Source of the DNA: Deltaproteobacteria bacterium HGW-Deltaproteobacteria-15
Lineage (GTDB): Bacteria; Desulfobacterota; DSM-4660; Desulfatiglandales; HGW-15
DNA length: 64,000 nucleotides
Direction: 5' to 3'
NCBI GenBank assembly: GCA_002840535.1
Contig: PHBH01000010.1
Location: 124,001-188,000, forward strand
Shown: piece after piece, positions 57,378 through 64,000 of the stretch
How positions within the stretch are numbered: the stretch's first letter is position 1
Layout: the number at the start of each line of letters is the position of its first letter
The notes under the pieces: model-generated
The model's input: only the letters and a program-made list of their open reading frames with translations
The model's database searches: none
Told to the model about the DNA's origin: nothing
Position numbers and translations under genes: made by a program

Positions 57378-60314
57378 CTATCGCCCGTCAAGCACCTCCC
57401 GGACCTTCTGCGCCAAGGCTTTTCCTGCAAACGGCTTCTCGATGAATTGGACCCCTTCTTCCAGGACCCCGTGGTGTACGATTACGTCTGCGGTATAACC
57501 GGACATGAACAGGCACTTCATTGAAGGACGGACGGCCTGCAGCCGTTCCGCCAGCTGTCGGCCGTTCATCTCCGGCATCACCACGTCCGTGACCAGGAGA
57601 TGGATTTCACCTGCATGTTCCCTGACCAGAGAAACGGCACCGGACGGACTCCGGGTTGCCAGAACCGTGTATCCCTGTTCTTCGAGAACCGCCTTGCAGG
57701 TTTTAAGCAGCGGTTCCTCGTCTTCAACGACCAGCACGGTCTCGGTCCCCGGTGAGAGGGTTCTCGGCGGTTCCTCCACCCGGCGATCGCCTTCCTCATC
57801 GCGGGAGCGGGGCAGGTAGATCTTGAAGGTCGTACCCTGACCGGGCTCGCTGTACACATTGATAAAGCCGCTGTTCTGTTTGACGATTCCGTAGACCGTC
57901 GCCAGGCCGAGGCCGGTCCCGCGGCCGATCTCCTTGGTAGTGAAAAAAGGATCAAAGATCTTTTCCATGACCTCCCTGCTCATCCCCGAGCCGGTGTCAC
58001 TGACCGCCAGAAGGACAAATTCCCCGCATGCGGTTCCTGCGTGCTCCCTGCAGTAGGATTCATCGAATACGGTATTCTCGGTTTCCAGGGCGATGATCCC
58101 GATTCCCGAGATGGCATCGCGGCTGTTGACCACCAGGTTGGCAAGAATCTGATCGATCTGGGCCGGGTCCATCCGCACGCTCCAGAGGTCCTTGCCCGGG
58201 CTCCAGCGCATCTCAATTTCTTCCTCTATGAGCCGCCGAAGCATCTTGATGATCTCCTGCACCTTGTCGTTCAGATCCAGGACCTTCGGGTTGATGATCT
58301 GTTTGCGGGCGAAGGCAAGCAACTGCCGAACAATTTCGGCCGATCGTTGGCCGGCCTTGGAGATATCCTGGAGGTTCTTGCAGCGCGGATCCGCCGGATC
58401 TGAATTCATGAGGGCCAGTTCCGTATTCCCGATGATGATCCCGAGCATGTTGTTGAAATCGTGGGCCACCCCGCCGGCCAGTCTTCCCACGGACTCCATT
58501 TTCTGGGCCTGGAGCAGCTGGGCCTGCAATCTCTCCTTTTCTTCCTCGGCCTGCTTACGCTCGGTGATATCCTGGATGGTGGAGCGCATTCCTGTGATCC
58601 GGCCTTCCGCGTCCTTCAGGATATGGTCATCGATAATGACCGGGACCGTCGTTCCGTCTTTTCGTCTGTGAGCCCGCTCCAGGTTCCTGCTGGGAGGTCG
58701 ATCACCGGCCAGCTTTGCCGTGATGAGCGCCTCGGCCTCTTCTTTCTCAACCGCGAAGCTCCATGCATGCCGGCCCAGCACTTCCTCCGCGGTATAGCCC
58801 AGCGTTTTCAACTCCTGTCTATTGACCTTGGCTATCCTCCCCTCGCTGTCCAACTCGATATAGCCCACCGGGGCTTCATCGTACAGGCTCCTGTATCTCT
58901 CCTCGCTCTCGCGCAGCGCCCTCAGCGCCGCCAGTTCCTCGCTCTGGTCGCGGAACACCAGCACCACACCGGTGATCGCGCCTTTTTCGCCTCGAATGGG
59001 TGCTCCGCTGTCGGCAATGGGGCGCTCCCTGCCGTCGCGGGCGATGAGCAGCGTATGGTTAGCCAATCCTACGACAATGCCTTCGCGCAACACGCGCACC
59101 ACCGGGCTCTCGACCCCCTGCCTTGTTTCTTCGTTGACGATCCGGAACACCTCTGAGACATCTTTGCCGGATGCTTCCTCCTGCCGCCATCCGGTGAGCT
59201 TTTCAGCCACCGGGTTCAGCAGCTCCACCCGACCCTCGGAGTCGGTGGATATCACTCCATCTCCGATACTCATCAGCGTAGTGGCATAGCGCGCCTCCTG
59301 CCTTCGCAAGGTCGTTTCAGTCAGGTACAGGGTCCTGTAATGGGTCTTGGCGTATCGCTGCCAGGCCATTCCCATGACTGCGGCGGTGGCCGCCAGCAGC
59401 CCCACAATCATGATCAGGATGAGGCTGGAGACAAAGCGCCAGTCGGCCAGGATCTCCTCGGCATCGATTTTCGCCACCATGAACCACGTCGAATTTGGAA
59501 CCGCCTTCAGGGCCGATAAGACCTCGATCCCTCGATAGTCCTTCCCATTTACCACCCCTTCCCGGCCCAGCACAGCCATGACCGCCGGCACCTCCTCGCG
59601 GTCCAGGGGGATGCGGAGGCTGAGGGCCGTGCCCTGTTGGTGGCGCAGGTCGTTCAGGAACAGGACGGTGGTGCCGTCCCGGCGGACAAGCAGGGTTTCG
59701 GCGCTGCGGCTGGGCGTGGGCCAGGATTGGACCAGGGGATAGAGAAAATGCCGGGGATCGATCTGCTGGAGAAGCGCGCCGACGGGCTTTGCCGATTCCC
59801 CGGTTCCGCTGAAGAGCGGTGCGACGACTTCAATATGGGGCACCTGGTCGCCCGGGCCGGCATGAAACTCGGTGAGCACGGGTCGCCGCTCCCGCAAAGC
59901 AGCGGCCAATGCACGGAGCGCTTCCGGATGGATAGGGTTTGTCCTGCCTGAGAGGCTCAGGCGAGGCCGGCCGAGGGGATCCAGCAGCAGGATGTCGTGG
60001 AAGTGATGGTATTCCTGCATGGAGCGGAACCAGGTGAGGATCTGCTCGGTGATCTCGGACCGAGGGTCAGCCATCCAGCGGGCAATCCTCTCGACGGTGA
60101 ACGGCCTTGCCATGATCTCTCCGGCATCAGCCAGATGTTCGGCCCGCCACTGGGCGATCTGGGCAACTTTTATATGCGCAATCGCCTGGAGGTTATCCTC
60201 AGCCGCGGCCTTCACGCGTTGCTTCTGGCCGCGATAAAACCAACCGCCTCCAATAACCAGAAGGAGGAATATGAGGCAGAATGCCGCCACCAGCCAACGG
60301 GGAATCGCGTTCAT
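57378..60314 (-). CDS. Hybrid sensor histidine kinase with periplasmic sensor, two PAS domains and receiver
   Basis: About 978 aa from the ATG at 60314 (AGGAGG ten bases upstream). Domain order: membrane helix, periplasmic dCache-like sensor of about 270 residues, second helix, PAS, PAS/PAC, NtrB-type dimer domain with phospho-His near residue 615 ([16 protein letters not shown]), HATPase ([31 protein letters not shown]), and receiver with phospho-Asp near 908 ([13 protein letters not shown]). It belongs to the large group of nitrogen-sensor-like hybrid kinases. The signal and partner are unknown; a DNA-binding regulator does not adjoin it. Confidence 0.92.
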   Translation of the reverse strand: MNAIPRWLVAAFCLIFLLLVIGGGWFYRGQKQRVKAAAEDNLQAIAHIKVAQIAQWRAEHLADAGEIMARPFTVERIARWMADPRSEITEQILTWFRSMQEYHHFHDILLLDPLGRPRLSLSGRTNPIHPEALRALAAALRERRPVLTEFHAGPGDQVPHIEVVAPLFSGTGESAKPVGALLQQIDPRHFLYPLVQSWPTPSRSAETLLVRRDGTTVLFLNDLRHQQGTALSLRIPLDREEVPAVMAVLGREGVVNGKDYRGIEVLSALKAVPNSTWFMVAKIDAEEILADWRFVSSLILIMIVGLLAATAAVMGMAWQRYAKTHYRTLYLTETTLRRQEARYATTLMSIGDGVISTDSEGRVELLNPVAEKLTGWRQEEASGKDVSEVFRIVNEETRQGVESPVVRVLREGIVVGLANHTLLIARDGRERPIADSGAPIRGEKGAITGVVLVFRDQSEELAALRALRESEERYRSLYDEAPVGYIELDSEGRIAKVNRQELKTLGYTAEEVLGRHAWSFAVEKEEAEALITAKLAGDRPPSRNLERAHRRKDGTTVPVIIDDHILKDAEGRITGMRSTIQDITERKQAEEEKERLQAQLLQAQKMESVGRLAGGVAHDFNNMLGIIIGNTELALMNSDPADPRCKNLQDISKAGQRSAEIVRQLLAFARKQIINPKVLDLNDKVQEIIKMLRRLIEEEIEMRWSPGKDLWSVRMDPAQIDQILANLVVNSRDAISGIGIIALETENTVFDESYCREHAGTACGEFVLLAVSDTGSGMSREVMEKIFDPFFTTKEIGRGTGLGLATVYGIVKQNSGFINVYSEPGQGTTFKIYLPRSRDEEGDRRVEEPPRTLSPGTETVLVVEDEEPLLKTCKAVLEEQGYTVLATRSPSGAVSLVREHAGEIHLLVTDVVMPEMNGRQLAERLQAVRPSMKCLFMSGYTADVIVHHGVLEEGVQFIEKPFAGKALAQKVREVLDGR

Positions 60315-60505
60315 TTCATCGCGCCTCCTCAGGAATGGATAGAAGCAATCAATGAGGGTTCGAGGAGATGGAGGGTTCCGGACACTCCTCAATGCAGGGC
60401 AAGCCGCCGGAACATCAGCGGACTATAGTTTCAAACCGCGACCTTTTCAAGCTTTAGATTTCCTGCCACATCTCCTGGAAACCGCCGGGATGGGGAATGC
60501 CGCCC

Positions 60506-60533
60506 TTGACAGGAAAAAGTCTATGATTATTTT
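60506..60533 (+). promoter_or_regulatory. Possible promoter for the Hsp20 pair
   Basis: TTGACA (60506-60511), 16 bases, TATTTT (60528-60533), about 100 bases before the first hsp20 start. A heat-shock sigma element of the CTTGAA/CCCCAT type was not seen. Confidence 0.4.
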
Positions 60534-60641
60534 CGTGCTGTTTTAGATACCAGTTGCTTGAAAACAAGTTCTTGTTCCCACGGGACCATGCTGAAACGAG
60601 GCAGATCCCATAGAACCAACATCTGGAAAGGAGGAAAAGTT

Positions 60642-61091
60642 ATGTTACTCAGAAGACTCACGGGTTGGCCATCGACCGGCTGGAATCCATTCAGCGAGCT
60701 TGAACGCATTCAGCGGGAGCTTGGCTGGCTCTCCAGAGGACTCATGAGAGAGCCTTCGGCCGGTGTATTTCCGCTCATGAATCTTACCGAGGATAAAGAT
60801 CATTATTATGTGCGCGCAGAGCTTCCGGGAGTGAAGGGTGAAGACCTGGACATCTCCGCAACAGGCGATTCTCTTACCATTTCGGGCGAGAGGAAGATCC
60901 TTGCGGAAGAGGAGAATGTCACATTCCACAGAAGGGAAAGAGATGCGGGCAAGTTCAGCAGGGTCGTTACCCTGCCTGGCGAGATCGACACAGGCAAGAT
61001 CGAGGCGACCTGCGTCGACGGAGTTCTGACAGTTGTCCTGCCCAAGGCAGAAGCCGCCAAACCGAAACAGATCAGCGTAAAGAGCTCATAG
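60642..61091 (+). CDS. Hsp20 small heat-shock protein
   Basis: 149 aa. Alpha-crystallin domain from about residue 45: MNLTEDKDHYYVRAELPGVK, DSLTISGERK, the basic HRRERDAGKFSRVVTLP motif and the ending GVLTVVLPKAEAAKPKQISV. The start with GGAGG upstream is used rather than the longer frame. N-terminal WNPFSELERIQREL is the usual oligomerisation segment. Holdase chaperone; first of two tandem Hsp20 genes. Confidence 0.95.
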   Translation: MLLRRLTGWPSTGWNPFSELERIQRELGWLSRGLMREPSAGVFPLMNLTEDKDHYYVRAELPGVKGEDLDISATGDSLTISGERKILAEEENVTFHRRERDAGKFSRVVTLPGEIDTGKIEATCVDGVLTVVLPKAEAAKPKQISVKSS

Positions 61092-61120
61092 CGGACAATC
61101 GGAAGAAAGGAGGAAAGATC

Positions 61121-61525
61121 ATGGCTGACATGGAAAGCAGATCATTGCAGGCCAAGGAAAAGGCGGAAGTGACCGCGCCGGGCGAGGATATTCGGCCGGG
61201 ACTGGTGTTCACCCCGGCCGTGGATATCCTCGAAAACGAGAAGGAGCTCAAGCTGTTTGCGGATATGCCCGGGGTAAATGCAAAGAATCTCACCATTGAT
61301 TTGAACGAAAACGTCCTCACTCTTTCGGGCGATGTGGAATCGCAGGATAAGTCAGGCGAGGTAGATCTTTTGCGAGAGTATCGCACGGGAAGGTATTTCA
61401 GGGAGTTCAGGCTTTCCCAGGTAATCGATCAGGGCAAGATCGAGGCTGAATTGAAGGATGGCGTTCTCAGCCTGATTCTGCCTAAGGTGGAAAAGGCGAA
61501 GCCCCGAAAGATCGAGGTCAGGTGA
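61121..61525 (+). CDS. Second Hsp20 small heat-shock protein
   Basis: 134 aa. Alpha-crystallin domain: PAVDILENEKELKLFADMPG, NVLTLSGDVES, REYRTGRYFREFRLSQVIDQ and the end GVLSLILPKVEKAKPRKIEV. AAAGGAGG lies before the ATG, 30 bases after the first Hsp20. The N-terminal segment is charged and unlike that of its partner, so the two probably form a mixed chaperone. A strong hairpin follows the stop. Confidence 0.95.
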   Translation: MADMESRSLQAKEKAEVTAPGEDIRPGLVFTPAVDILENEKELKLFADMPGVNAKNLTIDLNENVLTLSGDVESQDKSGEVDLLREYRTGRYFREFRLSQVIDQGKIEAELKDGVLSLILPKVEKAKPRKIEVR

Positions 61526-61540
61526 TGATCAAATCCGCAA

Positions 61541-61570
61541 AGCGGGCGGCAGTGCAAACTGCCGTCCGCT
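61541..61570. terminator. Hairpin after the Hsp20 pair
   Basis: AGCGGGCGGCAGT pairs with ACTGCCGTCCGCT around GCAA with one mismatch. No clear T-run, but the stem is long and sits directly after the operon. Confidence 0.6.
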
Positions 61571-61695
61571 CGCCTGACGCTCTCTCTATCTTATTCGACG
61601 AGCGTCCCTTGAACACTGTACATCTCGTCAAAGGACTCGAGGTATTTCGACCCTGAGAGCTTCTTCTCAAAGATGACCCTGCAGACTTCCCTGGT

Positions 61696-62097
61696 TCACT
61701 TCCTCCTGACAATCAATGTGAGTCTGTCCTTCCCTACGACTGTAACAGTTTCACCTTCCTCCACGGATTGGGCGCTCTGGTCGCTTTCCAGTTCGGCCTT
61801 CCAGAGCTCCCCCCGGATAAAGATGTATCCTGAAGGGTCCAGACGCTCTTTGGAAATCCCCGTTTCGCCGATCAGCCGGTCGCCTTCTGAAAGCGACGGC
61901 AGGTAGGCGCGCCATACAAAAGGGAAAAGAAATATGTCCTTGGCGATCCATCCAGCCGGAGCGGTCCAAAGAACCCAGCCCGGTAAATCGACCCAGCTCT
62001 CGAGCACGACAAGCAGCAGAAGCAGGGCGGTTAAGCCAGGCAATTGTAAGAGGACATACCTCCCGAGAGCCTGCCTCCACTGTTGTTGAAGGGCCAT
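61696..62097 (-). CDS. NfeD-like membrane protein (OB-fold C-terminal domain)
   Basis: 133 aa. Two or three hydrophobic segments (LPGLTALLLLLVVLESWVDL, AGWIAKDIFLFPFVW), then a small OB-fold domain: LIGETGISKERLDPSGYIFI, RGELWKAEL and EEGETVTVVGKDRLTLIV, the NfeD C-terminal pattern. AAGGAG precedes the ATG. NfeD proteins work with SPFH/stomatin or ClpP-class proteases; none adjoins here. The frame continues after its TGA with 33 sense codons that look protein-like. Confidence 0.85.
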   Translation of the reverse strand: MALQQQWRQALGRYVLLQLPGLTALLLLLVVLESWVDLPGWVLWTAPAGWIAKDIFLFPFVWRAYLPSLSEGDRLIGETGISKERLDPSGYIFIRGELWKAELESDQSAQSVEEGETVTVVGKDRLTLIVRRK

Positions 62098-62177
62098 TTT
62101 CTTCTCCTTATGGACCATCTTTCGAGCACAGGACTTGATTATGATTATTATATATCTTTAAAAGGAGGTGGTGCGAA

Positions 62178-62915
62178 ATGATGGAAAAGGAACCAACGAT
62201 TTCAGCGGGAGTGCCGAACAGGAAACCCCCACGATTGCCCGGATTTCAAATACCTCTTCACGGGACAGGGAAAAGGCTGGAGATCATTGTGAAGTCCGAT
62301 TCCGTGGGCACCCGTGAGGCCGTTATATCGGCAATCGAGTCGCTTTCCGCCCCTGAAGTGGATATCGAGATCATCCAGGCAGGAGTCGGTCAAATTTCCA
62401 AGTCCGACCTTCTGATGGCGGAAGCGGGAAGCAGGTTGATTCTCGGGTTCAATGTGGACATCCTGCCCAGGGTCAAGGAACTCGCAAAGGAGCATCAGGT
62501 CGAGGTTCGCCTTTATCGTGTTATCTACAACTTGACGGATGACCTGAAGAAGATTGCCGCCAGCCTGGTCAGAATCGAGGAATCCGAGAAGATCACCGGA
62601 AAGGCAAAAGTGATCGCCGTTTTTCCAGGAGGAAGAAAAAGCGTCATTCTCGGCTGCCAGGTGGAAGAAGGGGTACTTGCAGTGGGGAATAAATTCAGAG
62701 TGATTTCCGCCCCCGGCCCTGTTTACGTGGGGACGATTGATTCGCTCCATATCGAGAAGGATTCCGTCCGGCAGGCAAAGCCGGGCCAGCAGGCAGGATT
62801 AAGGATTTCCGGTTTCAAGAGAGCTCGAATCGGAGACTTTGTCGAATGCTTCGAGACTGTGCGATCGAATAGTCATGCAAGGTGGCGTCCGCGCGGAGGA
62901 GTATTCCGAATCTAA
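62178..62915 (+). CDS. Free-standing C-terminal half of translation initiation factor IF-2
   Basis: 245 aa. After a 30-residue lead the text follows IF-2 domains III-IV: LEIIVKSDSVGTREAVISAI, IIQAGVGQISKSDLLMAEAG, LILGFNVDILPRVKELAKEH, VRLYRVIYNLTDDLKKIAAS, then the C-terminal beta-barrel ending GFKRARIGDFVECFETV. The GTPase domain is entirely absent and IF-2 is normally about 900 aa, so this is not the housekeeping factor. AAAGGAGGTGG before the two ATG codons indicates strong translation. It may bind initiator tRNA or ribosomes under stress, next to chaperone genes. Confidence 0.85.
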   Translation: MMEKEPTISAGVPNRKPPRLPGFQIPLHGTGKRLEIIVKSDSVGTREAVISAIESLSAPEVDIEIIQAGVGQISKSDLLMAEAGSRLILGFNVDILPRVKELAKEHQVEVRLYRVIYNLTDDLKKIAASLVRIEESEKITGKAKVIAVFPGGRKSVILGCQVEEGVLAVGNKFRVISAPGPVYVGTIDSLHIEKDSVRQAKPGQQAGLRISGFKRARIGDFVECFETVRSNSHARWRPRGGVFRI

Positions 62916-63172
62916 TGACCACGTACGCAATCGCATAAAATCACGTATATGAGATCAGCCACAGGAATTGCCTTGGGCTTTCTTCAGGGGATTCTTTGAG
63001 CGATAATTTTCGATAAACCACCCAAGGCTTTCCTATTCTTCTGCACTCCCGCCTACTTTCAATGCTCCAGCCGTGTACATCTCCAGACCGTCGAAATTAC
63101 ATTCACACCCCTATTGTGTGAAATGGCTGAGGAACTATCATGTAATAAATGGACGAGATTGGAGGGAAAATC

Positions 63173-63418
63173 ATGAAAAGACTTATCACATCCATCATGC
63201 TCGTCTTTATTCTGTCCCTGGGAGTCATGTCCTCCGGTTGCAGCAAATCGTTCTGGGGAGGTGCGGCGGCAGGGGCGGTTGGAACAGGTGCGGCTTACGA
63301 ACTGAACCAAAAGCAACAGATGGACAGGCTTAAGGAAGATCGGGCAAGCGGCGCTATTACTGAGCAACAATACCAGGAGCGTAAACAGCAGATCGAGAAA
63401 GGTTCGCTTATCTATTAA
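63173..63418 (+). CDS. Small lipoprotein with a SHOCT-like C terminus
   Basis: 81 aa. GGAGGG precedes the ATG. Lipoprotein signal ending SSGC, then a glycine-rich helix (WGGAAAGAVGTGAAYELNQK) and the C-terminal SHOCT-like MDRLKEDRASGAITEQQYQE. The combination of glycine-zipper and SHOCT suggests an envelope-associated oligomer. An eight-base inverted repeat (GCCTTGGG/CCCAAGGC, 62970-63028) and a small CACAC/GTGTG hairpin lie in the 257-base gap upstream. Confidence 0.82.
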   Translation: MKRLITSIMLVFILSLGVMSSGCSKSFWGGAAAGAVGTGAAYELNQKQQMDRLKEDRASGAITEQQYQERKQQIEKGSLIY

Positions 63419-63539
63419 ATCAAATACATTTTACGCTTCGTAGCTATTCAGTTTTCAACGTGAGGGGCGAGTGTGGTTTTTTTCGAAACGCATGCGCCCC
63501 TCCTCAGAAAGAAGAACCCGATATGAGGAAAGATAGTCC

Positions 63540-64000
63540 ATGCTCCAAAAAATCGGCCATGATCTGAATTTTCTGCTATTTCCCTTTACGGTTCTTCTGA
63601 TCCTCGTATCCTGCCAGACCGTTCCCATCACCGAAAGAGGACAGCTCAGCCTCATTCCTGATCAGCAAATCAACGCCTTGAGTTTGGATGCCTACGGAAA
63701 GTTCGCATCAGAGCACCAGGCCGTGAAAGGCACGAACGAGGCAAAAATGGTGCAAAGAGTCGGCGCAAGGATTCGGGATGCCGTCAGGACGTATCTGGAA
63801 CAGAATAATCTTTCGGAGCGAATCAGCGGGTATGAGTGGGAATTCAATCTTTTCAAGGATGACAGCGCCAACGCCTGGGCAATGCCTGGAGGAAAAGTGG
63901 CGGTGTATACGGGAATCCTCCCTGTAGCCCGCGATGAAGCGGGCCTGGCAGTGGTGATGTCCCATGAGATTGCTCATGTGATAGCTGCACATGGAAAAGA
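63540..64000 (+). CDS. M48-family metalloprotease lipoprotein, 3'-truncated by window edge
   Basis: The first 153 codons are visible. Lipoprotein signal peptide (FPFTVLLILVSC), then the Ste24/M48 region: VGARIRDAVRTYLEQNNLSE, SANAWAMPGGKVAVYTGILP and the zinc motif MSHEIAHVIAAHGKE with HExxH intact. AGGAAAG lies nine bases before the ATG. Related to periplasmic BepA/LoiP-type proteases that control outer-membrane proteins. The C-terminal part is outside the window. Confidence 0.9.
   Translation, partial: MLQKIGHDLNFLLFPFTVLLILVSCQTVPITERGQLSLIPDQQINALSLDAYGKFASEHQAVKGTNEAKMVQRVGARIRDAVRTYLEQNNLSERISGYEWEFNLFKDDSANAWAMPGGKVAVYTGILPVARDEAGLAVVMSHEIAHVIAAHGK

Noticed and set aside
1..64000. tRNA, rRNA, origin, phage or insertion-sequence transposase genes
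   Set aside because: Looked for by eye (T-loop motifs, DDE-type and integrase motifs) and none found; weak negative without a search tool.

Overview
The window reads as a chromosomal segment of an anaerobic, respiring deltaproteobacterium-like organism (Desulfobacterota; sulfate-reducing or syntrophic type). This is inferred from gene content: a 19-haem cytochrome next to an outer-membrane barrel, a hybrid-cluster protein, CooT and FmdE family proteins, a YedE/YedF selenium module, an anSME-type radical SAM enzyme, and multi-PAS histidine kinases. No rRNA or tRNA gene was seen, so the placement is tentative. Many genes start at TTG or GTG and have good Shine-Dalgarno sites.

Layout. 0-3.3 kb: a tripartite tricarboxylate transporter (TctA cut by the left edge, TctC) with an amidohydrolase. 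3.3-6.5 kb: a response regulator, an NlpC/P60 endopeptidase with a barrel-like tail and a DUF457 membrane protein. 6.7-15 kb: a MacAB-TolC-type efflux operon on the minus strand, diverging from an ECF sigma / membrane protein / periplasmic LTxxQ-sensor operon. The two operons face each other across identical promoter elements (TGTAAC-N17-CGAC), so the sigma factor probably drives both. 15-19.6 kb: glycogen-debranching-type enzyme, GT4 glycosyltransferase and a zinc-binding ABC lipoprotein-type solute receptor. 19.7-28.1 kb: a probable nickel island consisting of an oligopeptide/nickel-type ABC importer behind a strong attenuator-like hairpin, FmdE, a shortened DUF3842 protein, CooT, TrmO and a protein that is 36% histidine. 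28-34.4 kb: a TPR pseudogene, an unknown membrane protein, a DUF6036 two-gene module and a kinase/regulator pair. 34.6-37.4 kb: the multihaem lipoprotein cytochrome and its barrel. 38-40.8 kb: dienelactone hydrolase, radical SAM enzyme and a GxxExxY nuclease-like gene.

41-51.2 kb is the most interesting part: a type III-A CRISPR locus (csm1-csm2-csm3-csm4-csm5, with cas6 apart) and three short arrays. The csm5 gene does not stop where a Csm5 should. It continues in frame into a TIR domain and then a SAVED domain, giving a 924-residue Csm5-TIR-SAVED protein. Cas10/Csm1 keeps both its HD motif and its GGDD cyclase motif, and there is no Csm6. The obvious model is that target RNA makes Cas10 synthesise a cyclic oligoadenylate, which the SAVED domain tethered to the same complex senses, switching on a TIR NAD+-degrading effector. 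Hairpin-forming CACAAAG-type repeat elements have invaded the arrays, the end of cas6 and many gaps elsewhere in the window. A decayed cas6 tail lies upstream of csm1.

51.8-64 kb: a selenium transport/handling operon, a cupin, a Tat-signal hybrid-cluster protein with an FNR-like box, a large hybrid histidine kinase, two Hsp20 chaperones, an NfeD-like protein, a free-standing C-terminal half of IF-2, a small SHOCT-like lipoprotein, and an M48 metalloprotease cut by the right edge.
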